Part shown: one piece after another, positions 49,301-61,900 of the stretch
Layout of the letters: each line of letters begins with the position of its first letter
How positions within the stretch are numbered: position 1 is the first letter of the stretch
NCBI GenBank assembly: GCA_012064415.1
Contig: SSNU01000319.1
Coordinates: 1-64,000, forward strand
Source of the DNA: Gyrodactylus bullatarudis
Lineage: Eukaryota > Platyhelminthes > Monogenea > Gyrodactylidea > Gyrodactylidae
DNA: 64,000 bases
Direction of reading: 5' to 3'
Notes under the pieces: generated by a model
The model's input: only the letters and a program-made list of their open reading frames with translations
The model's database searches: none
Told to the model about the DNA's origin: nothing
Made by a program: the position numbers and the translations under genes

Positions 49301-52300
49301 TCATATGTATCTATTTGGAAGGCCTAGTGTAAAGAAACAAAGAGAGAATGTTGAATGAGAGACAGAGGAGAGACCATCTTCTCATAAGCCTCTTTTAATT
49401 CTCCATCTTTCTATGCTGCTAAACTTGTTTTAAGAGAGGAATCTTACTCATCGTTCTAATTCTCTTTTCATTCTCTTCAGCCAAGTAACGGATTTGATAT
49501 AAGCGACACACAAATGTGTAGCCTTGTCACATTGTTCCGATTGGACATACATATTGGCTATAATTAACACCAAGAGCACATTAAGAGCCCTTAAAGAATG
49601 TATTAATTACAAGTCTTGTTCTACTTGCATACATAATTATAATCCTACAGATTAAAAGATGTATAAATGCAAGAAAAGGGTACGCCTATGGACGGAGTAA
49701 GAATAGATCAAAAGACGAAATTGTCGTAAAGCATGTGTCTGTTTGATTCTGTGAGACACACACACGCTGCTGTGATTATTGTGATCTTTGACCTTGAAAA
49801 TCAAAAAAAATTGCATCTTTTGTCTTGTTGAATAAAAAAAATAAGAAATAATGAGAGGTCACTATGTATTAAAATGATATTAAGGGGTCATTAATTTCAT
49901 TAGGATTCCTCGTGTATATGGTTCAACACAAACTTTATGGACCATTAAATTTCTGCATTTTTAATTTTAATAGTCTTGGGCTATTTTTTTGAGACCATAA
50001 AGTATAAGGCATTAAAAAGTGGAATTAAGATTAATTAATAGGAACGGTCAATACTCACTCTCTATTAAGGGCAATTTGAATGCTTTTCGACTTGATAACA
50101 TATTTGATAATGTGAACCAGGGACACAACAATGATCATCAACAACACTAGCCCACTGATACAGCCAACAATGAGCCATTTGAAATCATCAGACGATGTCT
50201 CGCCAACATTGCCACCGATATTATTCTTGTAAGGTGCAGAAGGCATTGGATAGCTGAATTCATTAGTGGAGTTCCAAGGATGAATTCTAACTGAATTCTC
50301 TAAGCGATAGAATGAATCAGGCTCATGGTCTATGGCTAGGATTCCGCCACCAATGCCAAACTCATTTGGTGTCTTGAAGGAGTGCCATTGGGATGTAGGC
50401 CCATTGCCATATAAATTGACCATAGCCAGTCGAAGGTAGTAGACACAGTCTGGCTTCAAATTCCTCAAAAGTATACTATTATACTGTCTAGAAACAATTT
50501 CACGATACCAGTTATCCTGAGAGAGACTGTCATCTCCAGAAAGGAATATCTCATAGGAAAAAGTATTTGGCATTTTATTTTCATCGCCTTGCCAGACTAC
50601 TCTGATTGGAGAGGATATCTCCCGGGAGATTGGACATGTTGATTTGATGCTACGACCGTCGATTAAGGCGTCATTCAAGAGACTAACATCATCCTCGTAA
50701 GGATAAATAGAAATCTTTTTGACTGTGGCGAGAGGCTCTGGAAAATTTTGTAATTGAATAATGGAAATAACTCAAGTTTCAGGTTCTATTCTTACTTGTA
50801 CCGGGTGTTTCAAATGTTTGAGTCCTCGTACATAGATGCTCGCCAATTGGAGAGTTGAAATCATTCTCTCGTGGAACTTGACAAACGGAAAACTTGTAGA
50901 CTTTTGAAGGGGTTAGATTCTTCAAGTTCAGCGATGTCTGTTCTGGATTGAGTACATTTTTTATAGTGACACCAGAACCGATAGAGTCATCATCTGGATT
51001 TGCCAGATAAAACTTGACGAGATATCCCTTGAGGGACTGCTTATTGTTTGGCAGCCAGTGGATAGTTGCTGAATCTGACATGACTTCCTCCACTTTGGGG
51101 TAGGTAAGGGAGAAATGTCCCTTTTCTATATCAAGATAAAATGATTAATTAATTTTATTTCAGTAATATCTGATAGAATCGAATACCTACCAGCTGGATT
51201 GGTATTGACAATGGTGAGATAGGGAAAAGTCTCTTCACCATTAAGCATTGAAGAGATTCTAACATAATACTCAGTGTTGGGTTCTAGAATTTGGAGAGAA
51301 GAAGAAATAAATAGAAAAGTACAACACAAATAAATAAGGACAACTTACTCAGTTGGGAGATGGTAAAATTTTTATCATTTGAATCAATAGCTCTGGTATT
51401 TTTAAGTGAAAGATTATCGGTACGATCCCATTTGACAAGAATTTCTGAGTCGGGAAATCTGGTGCATTCTTTCGGTCTCAATTCCATCTGGTAAATTTCA
51501 TTCGCCTTGGTTGATTGGACTCGATAGTCTTTGAGATCCCAGTTGATTTGAACTGAGTCATAATTCTGATTAATTTCCTGGATGGAAACCCTCAGGGGAT
51601 GACATAAAAACAACTTTTCCTGACTGTAACCAGGAAATGTATCATCAAAATTCTCTGTTGGCTTTCGGAAGCCAGATGTTTTAAAATTGAAAGACTTTGA
51701 GTAGGGGCCAAATCCAGCACGAGTTTGAGCAGACATCTTGATGGAGTAACTAGTACCAGGTATTAACGCTATAAAAAAGGAATAGAAAAATTTAATAGAA
51801 CTATAACTTATAACTAAGGCGGTAAAAGTTACGTTAGAAACCGCAAAAAATCGCAAAAAGTGTCCCTCTCTGTTTCAATAATATTTTATTCAATTTCAAT
51901 AAGTTTGTATATTCGAATTCAAAATGTAATAATTTTTAAGAAAAATTTACGTTTTTATAAAAGTAATTTTGAAAAAGTCTTTTCCACATCTACTATAGCC
52001 TATCAACTAATTATATTGTCCAGGACTTGTTTCATATATATATTGAATATTCAACCCTCAGCGAATCCAATTATAGGCGGATTGTGTAAATAGCCAGAGA
52101 CAAAAAAGAAGAGAATGATTCAACAAATACCTGAGTAAATGAAAAGGCTTACTTAGACAGTTACCTAAGTGAGAATTTATTTTTTATCAAGTAGATAAGA
52201 TAAAAGAAAAAATCACAAAAAAGTGAGGAAATGGAAACAAGTAGCATTTCATGAATCGCAAATTTACTGACCTAGTTATAACTCAAGGAAGAATCTTGAC

Positions 52301-54020
52301 AACTTACGGCTCAGTATGAACTCATTCTCAGATGGATGAATTTCTCTCTTATCAATGGGCATTAGCTGTGTTGTTGTGACAGCATTATAACTCATTAATT
52401 CTCCTGTACAATTGACATCATCTGGGGGATTCCAAGTGACCAGGACCGCGGTATCGTTAAGATTTTTTACTTGGATATCTTTGGGAAAAGTTTGTGGAGG
52501 TGATGAGGTTACCCTAGGACTTGATGATAGAACGCCAACATTCCTTTCCACCCCGTTGAAGTATATTGCATCAACGCGAACTGAGAAGAAAGCATCAGGT
52601 ATGAGATCTTTGATTGTGATGGAATTGATTTCTTTCGAAGATTCATAAACTAATTCCTTCTTTGTTGATGCCGAGCCTTGGTAACAGTTTTGTAGGGTTT
52701 TTTCATCGATTTCTGTTAGATTTAGCAATGTTGTCCTAAACAAAGGGATAAAAATTAGAAATGTATTTTCCTCTTATTGAAGATTGATCGGTTAACATCT
52801 TTGATTAAATAAAAAAAGAAACCATAGAATAAAAGTTTATTTTATTGTATCAAAGCAGGCATTAGATGACCTTTAGATGAATAAAATCATTGAGGAAACT
52901 ATGACATTTCTTGCATCTTCTTTAATGTTTTAAATAAAGCCAGGCAAAAAATATTCTAATCAGAGCAACTAGGATTAAATAAGGAAAAACAACTTTCTCT
53001 TAAGTCCAGACATGGGAAATATAAAAGTTTCCATAGTATAGTGACTGTTATGTAAACTGTATTATGGATAAGAAATGTTTGATTGATAGCCCCTAAAAGA
53101 GGAAAGATTACAGAAATCCATACACAACCCAGTTAAGAAAAGTAGATAGATGAATTTGCAGAGATGGAATGAATGAATAAATAAATAAATGAAATAATGT
53201 CAGCTAGAATTTAAAAAAACCAAATTAGGAATTTATTAGGTATGTAGTGTATCATCTTGGATTGAAGTGAATACCTATTGAAATGAGAGAAAAACTTTTC
53301 CATCTGCTAATAAGTAGTGAGAATAATATCGAGATTGCAACAGATATTGGAACAAGTCTGCTATATGGCGAGAAAAATGAAGTATTACACTACTGTTGTT
53401 CCTCAACTACGAGAATAATTAATTTGGTTATCAGCTAGCATGTACTAATGTAGTAAAAATTCAGTTTTCTTGTTTATACACATATATAACCTAGATTATA
53501 ATAATAATTATTATTAGAAAAAACATTCTTGTAATGTCTGATTAAAACTGTACCAGATATCATAATTATTAGTATGCAAGCGTCTATTTTAGTATTATTA
53601 GAGATTAACACCATAAAAAATACACTTGAGATCAGACTTTAGCTATATATAATCCCCCAACAACAATAAGTGTTGTGAAGTTGGTTATAAAAGTATTCTA
53701 CACTTTTTAATACTGTAATAATTTATTCCTTTCTATTTATTACTGCATATAGAACAGTGATATAACTGACCGATAAGTGAATGTCTCCAAGGAAATAACC
53801 GGATAGACTTTTATTACAAGGAAACTATGATAGTCGATGATGTAGTAGTAATTTTGATTTAGATAACAACTAACTAGGATGAGTTTCGAGACAAATCTCA
53901 GATATATCATTATAGAGGAACTTACCTAAAGTTTTTGATTGTTTTCAAATCTTGAGGGCCAAGGGACGGCCAAGAGACGACAATTTCTCGATATTCACCT
54001 GGAACAACTTCAATTGACAT
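46360..54020 (-). CDS. fra: Frazzled/DCC/neogenin-type netrin receptor (N-terminal Ig part not found)
   Basis: Axon-guidance transmembrane receptor. Nine exons join in phase on the minus strand: 53926-54020, 52308-52735, 51349-51768, 51191-51283, 50796-51125, 50059-50737, 47035-47801, 46795-46962 and 46360-46706, for about 1,108 residues if ATG 54020 is used. Five fibronectin III repeats are recognisable (for example VLVTWNPPDD, LIPGTSYSIKMSAQTRAGFG, LKPNTEYYVRIS, LKGYLVKFYL, LKPDCVYYLRLAMVNLYGNG). A transmembrane helix WLIVGCISGLVLLMIIVVSL follows, then a Ser/Asn/Gln-rich cytoplasmic tail. The tail ends in the P3 motif STEELSMEMANLEGLMKDL, which mediates receptor clustering and is diagnostic for the DCC family. 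No Ig domains, first FN3 repeat or signal peptide is visible upstream. The first exon may therefore really begin at an acceptor at 53998-53999, with the rest of the gene beyond a very long intron. The P1 motif (DLWIHH) was not seen. Confidence 0.9.
47802..50058 (-). other. Large intron in the cytoplasmic region of the Frazzled-like gene
   Basis: About 2.26 kb between the juxtamembrane exon and the first tail exon. It contains a (GT)n run near 49226 and unremarkable open frames (48409-48762, 48075-48266). An alternative exon carrying the missing P1 motif could lie here but I did not find one. Confidence 0.55.
52736..53925 (-). other. Intron between the first two visible Frazzled exons
   Basis: 1.19 kb of AT-rich sequence with an (AATA)n-like run at about 53169-53190; no exon or RNA recognised. 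Confidence 0.55.
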
Positions 54021-57000
54021 TTCTCATTAGGCAATTGAGAGATGGATTGTAGTAATATCTGATAAGTTCTGTTATCTCGATTTATTCATCTGATTTTGGA
54101 TTTGGTTGACCTTTTTGAAATATCTGCTAATCTATATGTTTCCCTCTCTAAGTGTCCCGTTTTATTTATTCAATCTGGAAGGAGATAAAAAGGGTTAATA
54201 GAGTACATTGTGCATAAGAGAAATGAAAAAATAGGGAAAATCGTTCTCTTTTTCAATTCAAAACCGAGATGAAATTTAAAATGAATTATTAATTTGGAAA
54301 AGAGTGATTAGATGTATTATTTATTCTCGAGGATGAAGTTACAGCTTACAATGACTCATTTGTTTGGGGATGGATAATTCTGAATGCAAAGAAAATGTCA
54401 ATTTAAAGTATTGGTGTTTGATTATAATCCATCCCCCTTGGGTCGTTTTACAAGTGTCTTTTTTCTTCTGTATTGTTTGTATTATTTGATATATACTTTT
54501 TAATGTACTATTTGTATGTTTAATATCATCATCGTCATTATTCAGGATGGATAATAATAATTTTTAAGAACAAATTAAAATTTCTGTACATCACCTCAAT
54601 GTAATCCATGTATTCTGTGTCAAACTACTGTACTATGTACTAATTTGAAAAAAAAGAAGGAATAATAATCTTGGAATTGTCTTTCCCTGATTGAAATATA
54701 GAAGAGAGGAGAGGAGAATTGAAAAGTGAATCACATTTATATCTGGGATGATTTCGTAGATTCATCTTGAAATTTATTCTAAAGAATAATTTATCTTATT
54801 CGTCACAGAGATAACCTCTCTCTTTCTGGAGAACGGACAATTTAAAAATACTGCAATAATAATAACAATACAGAGATGTGCTTCATCTGTGTGATTGAAT
54901 GTGGGATTTGTTACGAGATGGAATGAAACCTCATTTTTCCCTGGATAACAATCCTGATAACAATCTAATAAATATACATAACTCTTCCTTCTCTTATGAA
55001 TGTAGAATATCATTTTTAATCTACCAGATATGCCTCATCATTGAATTAGAATGAAGAGAGAGAGACGTAAATTATTATGCATAACAATGATAGATTCTAA
55101 ATCTCTGAATGAAGAAGGTGGATGAGATAACACAAGAGGATGAACTTGTCCTCTCGATTCACACATCTTCCTTTCATAAAAATAGGGGGATGGTAGTGGG
55201 TGGGTTAAGGGCTGACAAAAATCCCATCTTGGTCATGGTTGAGAGGACAATTTCAACTTGGCTAACTATAATATGCTTATATAAAGGATTAAAGAATGAT
55301 TATTTAAATTAATCCATTAGGACGAGGTGTGAAAAAAATAATCAACAAATCCAAAGTACAAGTAGATTGAAAGTATTCATTTTTGAAGTGAAAAAGATAA
55401 CATGTATCAAATTACAATAAAGACATTGATTACTAAAACGTAACTTGTTAAAATGATTATAAAGCCTATCAGTTCAATGTTAGAAGTCTATGGTAAAAGT
55501 ACACGCATTCTCTCGTATTTTAGTTTATTATTAGTTGTAGTAATAGAAGCCTTTCAAATGTCAAATTGATTAATGCACCAAAAGTTGAATGATATGTGTA
55601 ATACAGAATGACCCTTTGGCGACACTCAAAACAATACAAGAGCTGAATGATTTTCATTGAGATGTCATTTAGATTACTTGGTTTTTTGCATAGTTAAAAT
55701 GACTACATGATAGCCTTGAGAAGTTTGTTGATTTTCTTGGGATGGATTAATATTAGTGTATGATTTTTATGGGCCGAGATAATTTATCATGATATAACTG
55801 AGAAGAAATGAAAAGCAGGATGAGAAAGTTTATCATCGGATCAGTTGGAAATGATATTTAGATTAATCATTTGCTTCTGCTACCAACTGAAAGAGATAGC
55901 AATAAATGATTAGGTCTAAGGAGCTAGCATCTAAATGAAAAATAACAGAAATAACATTGATATAAATACCGAAGAGATATAAACTCATATTTTTCTGAGT
56001 AGTTTTACAATTTTATTTATTTCTGTTGTTAGAGAAGAAGAAGAAAATGAAGAAACGACCAAATGAGATTCGTGATGGGTATACAGAGGGAGAGGGGGAG
56101 GAAGATGGAAAAAGTTTAATCGAGTATATTTTTATCATGAGTCATCTCTGAACAGATAATAATTTATGTTTTCTTTCTTACAGTGTATAGCACAATTTCA
56201 AATTTTTAGTCAGGGTGAATGGATAAAAACTGCATTGGGCAGTGTGTATCTTCGTTCAGAGGGGAAATTCAAACCAAATTCATCATTATCAAAATGCACC
56301 AATAATATTTTTATTATTCCACATGTCCAGAAAATAAGCTTTTATGACATAAAAAATGCTTATGTCACCTAGACTAGGAGAGTGGCGAAAGGAGTTGAGG
56401 AAAGATATCAGTCATAGTCATCTCAGGATGCATTTATTACTATAGAGAACATGATTCAGGAATGCAAGAGTAATCCTATCTCCTGACGGAAATTTGTATG
56501 GATTAGAAATCATAAAAGTTTTAGAATGAGTAGATACGTCAAAAAGAATGTATAACGAGACAAGAGCATGCGTAGAAAATTAATTCTGAGTAGACAGTGA
56601 GATTCTCGTTGGTTGGTACTTGATAGAATTTCTCAAGTTGAATGAGAGGATACTCAGACTATCTTTTATGTTACAAACACAGTACATATTGGATATAGAT
56701 GCTTATGGGAGTGCCTAAAATATACAAAGAATAACTAGGGGGTAGGGGGGGGGGGGAATTTGAAGGAAATGTGACGTGTCTGAACTTTGGTAGATGTGAC
56801 AGACCTCTTCAACTTTTATTTGCTTAGCTGAGAGTTATCAAAAACAAAACAAAAAAGACAACACCTGTAAATAATAATAAGCCCATTTTATTTCATTCAA
56901 TGCTGTATATCCGATGTGGTAAAGTGTGTCTGTGTTTCATAATTTTTTTTCAACTTTTTTAAAGTATCCCAATGAATGAAAACTACCTTAACACGGAATG

Positions 57001-58167
57001 CAAATGTGAGGAAATTAAATTTCTCTGACCAGCATTTTTGTATTTTTTTCCTGAATGATTTCTAGGCTAATAATTTTTCATGGGAATTTGGGAGTTGAAA
57101 GTAATCCTAGTGGAATGAAAGGGAAAAAGTTGAAAAAGAGAGAGAGTGTATATATATACGAGTGTAAACAAGACTGTATAATTGAAAAGCCATTAGATGA
57201 AATGAATAAAAGCAAAAAGTGCAACACTCAACACTTACTTCTCAGGGTAAGAGAGAAATAGGGCGTGTGATAAATTGTATGACTAGAATTTGAAGAGAAA
57301 TAGAGAATCAAATTCAAATCATCAAACGGTTCTCATTTATTTATCTATTCTTTAACTCAGAATTCTCAGCCCTGTCAAAAGATTGAAGCTAAACTTGTTT
57401 ACAATGTGTGTTGACCATATTTTATTCAAGAATAAAGAAGAAAATCGAAATACAGAACAGACAAAAGGATACTCTGAATGAAAATAGAAGAAGAGAATTT
57501 CTCACCAGAAAGATAAATGTAACAAGATGGTTTCTTCTTCATATCCACACCAAAAAAACAACAATTGATTAATTCAACTTTGGAAATTTCTTCATTCAAA
57601 CCGGGTTGTTGTCAGGATGAATTCTATAAAGAAATCTGTTTACCTCTAGTCTAGTCCATTTAAAAGACAATGGAAAACATTTTAGATGAGTTTCTTTCTG
57701 GTGATTTTCAAAATAAGAATTAAGCAGAAACATGCAGGTCTATAGTTAGGTTACCAATACAAAATCAACTCCACCCATATGCATATCAATTAGAAAAATG
57801 CCCAAAAATGTATGTATTAATCGCGTTTTGAGTGAATAGAGCATAAATTTTTGCAGTGATGAGTTATACAAATGACTTACTTGATAGATATGTTTTATTG
57901 AAGAAAACTTGTTAAGATAGACAGATGTGAATAGCAATAAAATGTTGATAAATCCACAGTTTTTTTATTTCCTTCTAAAATCCGGGAGTGTTATTCCGTG
58001 TTGGTTTTCAAAGTTGGGGAGAGAATCCTTAAGAATTGTATTTTAAAGGTTTATTTTAAAAGCTATTATGATATGAAGTTAAGAGAACATCTTATTATAA
58101 TAATTCATACATCTCGACCAATCAGAAGAGAGTTTGAAAAATAATCTAATTCTATTGGTTAATGTCA
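54021..58167. other. Gene-free stretch upstream of the visible Frazzled exons
   Basis: No Ig or FN3 exon recognised on either strand. It contains a poly-G run at 56738-56757 and a GA/TA-rich microsatellite at about 57139-57160. If the Frazzled gene is intact elsewhere, this is part of a very long intron. Confidence 0.45.
56738..56757 (+). repeat. Poly-G tract
   Basis: Run of G interrupted only by TA, conspicuous in an AT-rich setting; similar in kind to the tract at 14866. Confidence 0.75.
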
Positions 58168-58173
58168 TTTATT
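58168..58173 (-). terminator. Poly-A signal of the hexosaminidase gene
   Basis: AATAAA on the minus strand about 75 bp after the stop. A second AATAAA overlaps the stop codon itself and would leave almost no 3'UTR, so this one is more likely used. Confidence 0.45.
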
Positions 58174-58245
58174 AAAAACACATGGTTGTGTCACAATAAT
58201 GAAATGAGTAATAATAGGCAATTATATATTCATAAACATTATTTA

Positions 58246-59802
58246 TTAATTATGACAATAGCCTGGCTCCATTGCTCCAACCTGGAGTCCCATATTCTGC
58301 ATAAAACAGGCCAATTCGCCTGCTCTATCATTGAATTTGTTAAAATCTTTCATTGATTCATCAGACCATAAACGTTCGGCTACTGCTGACCCTCTAGGCC
58401 AGGACACGGGCATTAAATTAAAATCGTTAATATATTCACCCCAAATGCATGCTTCTCCTCCCAGAATAAGTCCTTTCTGAACTGAACTTCCATTAAAGTT
58501 TCTCGGGTCAAAGTCGTAGTATTGTTCCATATCATTTCCATAGGAAATCTTATTTAGATACCAGGGGCTTGAAACAAGAACTTGAAATCCGTCCTTGGTT
58601 ATTTCTGCTGCCTGGATAGGGTAATTCTTGGGTTCTATCCAAATGTGCACAACTGAAGATTTGTCGGACAAATCTTTATTGTAATAGACCTCTTCCCAAA
58701 AGATTCTCGTTTTCTTCTCCTTGAGGGCATCCAAGATCTGAATTAGTTTTTTTATATAGAAACCTTCAAGAGCCTCGAATGTTGGTATATTCTTCTCTTT
58801 CATAAAGGCTACAATATCCTTGTTTGATTTCCAACAGCTGGGGTTAACTTCATCACCACCAAGATGGATAAAATCATCTGGGAATTTCCCGTAGACCTCT
58901 TTGAATAATTTGTTTAGGCTATCATAAGTTTCATTCAAAGTCGGATTTAACGGGCCATATTTAAAAATTTCACCCTTTTCATTGAAGCATGGACTTTGTA
59001 TGTCATTTAAGCCAGTCCAAGATTCAGTATGGCCAGGTGTATCGATTTCAATCATGACACGGATTCCTCTCGCTCGGGCATATTCTATGACTTCAGAGAT
59101 GTCCTCCTGCGAATAAACTGCCTCAATTGGATCGAAGGAGCCTAGCTTCCAAAGGTCTGGAAATGTATAAACTTTATACGGAAATGATGGGTCATCGATA
59201 ATGTGCCAGTGTAAAACATTCATTTTCACAATTTCCATGGCATCAACAAAAGATTTAATTTTTGCCAGTGATAAAAAATGCCGAGAGGTATCGATAAGGA
59301 AGCCTCGGTGCATAAATCTAGGTTCATCGATGATGGTACCCGTCTTGATGACAAGCGCCCCCTTCTTTGATTTTTTGACTAGTTGAATTAAGGTTTGAAA
59401 TGATCTCAGGACTCCCCATAACTCTGAGGCTACAATATTTACCATTTTGTTGGATATTGTCATAGAATAAGATTCATCCATTTTACTATTTGGCATGGAA
59501 TACTTTCCCAGCTCATTGCAGCCCTTTAGAATGGTCACACTGACGTGCATTATTTCTTTCTTCTGATGTTCAACAAAGACTTCATTTTGAGGCTTCAATC
59601 TGAGCCAACTCCTTTTTCGCATGCGATCAACCAGCCTGTCGAATGCTGACATAACTGTAAAGCATTGTGTGGAGTTCTCATTTAACTGAATATCTTTGAG
59701 ATTGATTGTCTGGTACTTTGAGGATAATTTTGAGTATTTCGGCTCTGGTACAAGACCTTGAATAAGCACTATGCCTAGACTCAGTACAATGAGCTTAAAC
59801 AT
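58246..59802 (-). CDS. Beta-hexosaminidase (GH20), lysosomal/secreted type
   Basis: Glycosidase that removes terminal N-acetylglucosamine or N-acetylgalactosamine from glycoconjugates, in lysosomes or after secretion; in arthropods also from chitin oligomers and N-glycans. A single uninterrupted frame of 518 residues, close to the usual HEXA/HEXB length. Residues 1-16 form a signal peptide (MFKLIVLSLGIVLIQG). Then come the GH20 N-terminal domain and the catalytic barrel with RGFLIDTSRH (R166), HWHIIDD (198-204), IDTPGHTESW (H258), the catalytic Asp-Glu pair in HLGGDEV (D317-E318), SSPWYL (W414-Y415) and GGEACIWGEY (W454, E456). All match positions known to bind substrate in human HEXB, so activity is expected. 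It has no introns, unlike the many-exon vertebrate genes. A TATA box lies at 59833-59842 and AATAAA signals lie at the stop codon (58242-58247) and near 58168. Confidence 0.98.
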   Translation of the reverse strand: MFKLIVLSLGIVLIQGLVPEPKYSKLSSKYQTINLKDIQLNENSTQCFTVMSAFDRLVDRMRKRSWLRLKPQNEVFVEHQKKEIMHVSVTILKGCNELGKYSMPNSKMDESYSMTISNKMVNIVASELWGVLRSFQTLIQLVKKSKKGALVIKTGTIIDEPRFMHRGFLIDTSRHFLSLAKIKSFVDAMEIVKMNVLHWHIIDDPSFPYKVYTFPDLWKLGSFDPIEAVYSQEDISEVIEYARARGIRVMIEIDTPGHTESWTGLNDIQSPCFNEKGEIFKYGPLNPTLNETYDSLNKLFKEVYGKFPDDFIHLGGDEVNPSCWKSNKDIVAFMKEKNIPTFEALEGFYIKKLIQILDALKEKKTRIFWEEVYYNKDLSDKSSVVHIWIEPKNYPIQAAEITKDGFQVLVSSPWYLNKISYGNDMEQYYDFDPRNFNGSSVQKGLILGGEACIWGEYINDFNLMPVSWPRGSAVAERLWSDESMKDFNKFNDRAGELACFMQNMGLQVGAMEPGYCHN

Positions 59803-59832
59803 TTTTATAAAATTTTTTTTTCTCTCCAGCCT

Positions 59833-59842
59833 CTTTTATATA
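59833..59842 (-). promoter_or_regulatory. TATA box of the hexosaminidase gene
   Basis: TATATAAAAG on the minus strand about 31-40 bp before the start codon. A standard spacing of about 30 bp to the start site leaves a leader of only about 10 nt. Confidence 0.55.
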
Positions 59843-59849
59843 TACTGAG

Positions 59850-60989
59850 CAAACTTTAACCTTCAAGCCAGCATTGTTTCAATTTTATTTTCAAAATTAT
59901 CTCTTCAAATTAATCAATATTCTTGCTATCAGACAAAAGAAACACATAAAGAAACTCGCTTAGACCAATCTTTGTCGCTATTATTCTCTCATTTCACAAT
60001 ATATATAAGTGAACTTTTAATCGAATAGCCCAAAAACTCTCCAATGGATATATATTTGATAAATAAATAAATTCTCAATTATTTCCTCTATTATTTATTC
60101 ACAGACTGGTGTGTGCATTTCTCTTTCTTTTCTGTTACTTGTAAGCATATACAATATAATGTCAAATCTATCAGATTTTATCCCGACTGTCTATTAGAGA
60201 TAGACAACTTGTATTGTTGGAGTATTTGACAAAAATAAAGATGTCTATACTTTGGATTACAATAAAAATTTACATTATGCATTATTTTCACGTCGTAGGA
60301 ATGAAGAATAGTGATATGAGTCTCTTTCGTTCTCTTCATCTTGGCATTCTCCAAAGAATTTCAGCCTAAATAAAGCGAATAGTACTAGCAGTTATCAAGA
60401 CAGCGCTTAGTAGATAAAGTTTTTCTCTGCATCTATCTCTGCTAAACAGAAATTTTATATTTTTTTTCTTGGAATTTTCTTACTGTATCATTGCAAATTT
60501 TCGAATAGTATTTATTATTTATAAACACACTTGCTATATTAAACATTATGGTGAATGAGAAACTAGCATCGTTGCCAAGGCACATATCGAAATGTACAAT
60601 GTAAGAAACTATTTTAAAAACTTTTCAATGATTATAGAGGGTTAGGGTTAGAATTGGTGTCAAAATGTGTCATGAATGTATGAAACATGGAAACTTTAAA
60701 TAACTTCATTTAAACGACCTCCGAATGTCTGACGAAATGAATTTTCGAATAAAATATTTTTTTTCTTGCATTCACAAGTCTGGACATGTTTTTTCTGATA
60801 AGTATATGGATAAGAAAGTTTGAGAACAAGTTTACTCATTCTACATTGCAATTTTTCAAGAAAAAAAAACTGGTCATTATTGGAATTTTCATGATCAAAA
60901 TATTTTACCTTTGGCTGTCATTGATTGAGCATGGAACGGTTTTTATGTCTACTCTTGTTTCTTTTAAAACAATAATTTATTACACTACT
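59850..60989. other. Upstream region of the hexosaminidase gene
   Basis: AT-rich. A frame at 60786-61103 has no motif. No gene recognised. Confidence 0.45.
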
Positions 60990-61090
60990 GTTTTATATTC
61001 GAGTTTGAGTTTTTTTGGATCAAAATTAGACAAGAAAATCAAATTTCCTAAATGTGATCTAAGGATTTTGATTTCTCAATCTTTTTACTG
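60990..61090 (+). repeat. Dispersed repeat B fragment
   Basis: Carries GGATCAAAATTAGACAAG, then AATGTGATCTAAGGATTT, paralleling 24.49 kb and 62.97 kb. Confidence 0.5.
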
Positions 61091-61811
61091 CCTTATATTA
61101 TAAAGAACCAAAAGTAATAATCGCATTTGAATTTAGAAAAATACAACAACAGATTTTCACCCTTTGAATGCCCACTGGATATATTTTCAACTTACAAAAG
61201 TGAGTGATACATTTCTCCTGAATTGTACTCTTGAATTGTCTTTCCTGATTATAAGGAGCGAAAACTGAGAAAGTTTGCACTGAAAATAAAACATAAAAAG
61301 CTATCCTTTTTGAGTTTTTTATAACCATATATATTAAAGTACATGTGAAAGTTTGCTTGTAGAGAATTCTTTAATTATTTCAAATCGAGAAATTCTTCTG
61401 CCTGATTGGGTAATCAATTTTTCAGAGTGTGTTTCTTAAAGAAGCGAAATAAATTTCATTAAATACTGTACCAATAATTTATCAATAGGATATTTGGTAA
61501 TCAGGAAAGCTTTCAAATTGACTGTACTAAAATCCTATTTCATTATTTACATTTCCCGTTCATATGAAAATCTTTTAACGATAGACGAGTTATGTGAGAC
61601 AATTTACTCAGATTGATTCAACATGATTGAGGGGTGCCCAATAAAATCCTACTTGTGTCCAGCATTCTCCTAGTATTCTTCAGAGGTTAAATCTAATTTT
61701 TATCGCTTTTAGTTCCATAGCATAGAATTTGACCTGAATCATTGGTTGATATTAAAGCCTCAAGTCACACTGGGTTATTCCTATCAGACATCATCTAAAC
61801 CTCAGAAAATA

Positions 61812-61900
61812 GTTCGTTCCCGCCACTCATTCGATAGGAAATCTGATATCCTCTTGGAATTCAGCAAGGATTCCAACCCCATGCTTCATCTGAAATATGC
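61812..61900 (+). repeat. Dispersed repeat A, copy 3
   Basis: CATTCGATAGGAAATCTGAT, then TCTTGGAATTCAGCAAGGAT, more diverged than the copies at 18.3 and 24.1 kb. Confidence 0.6.

Noticed and set aside
58340..58370. Minus-strand CTGATGA near GAAA
   Set aside because: Lies in the conserved coding sequence of the hexosaminidase and has no helix II.
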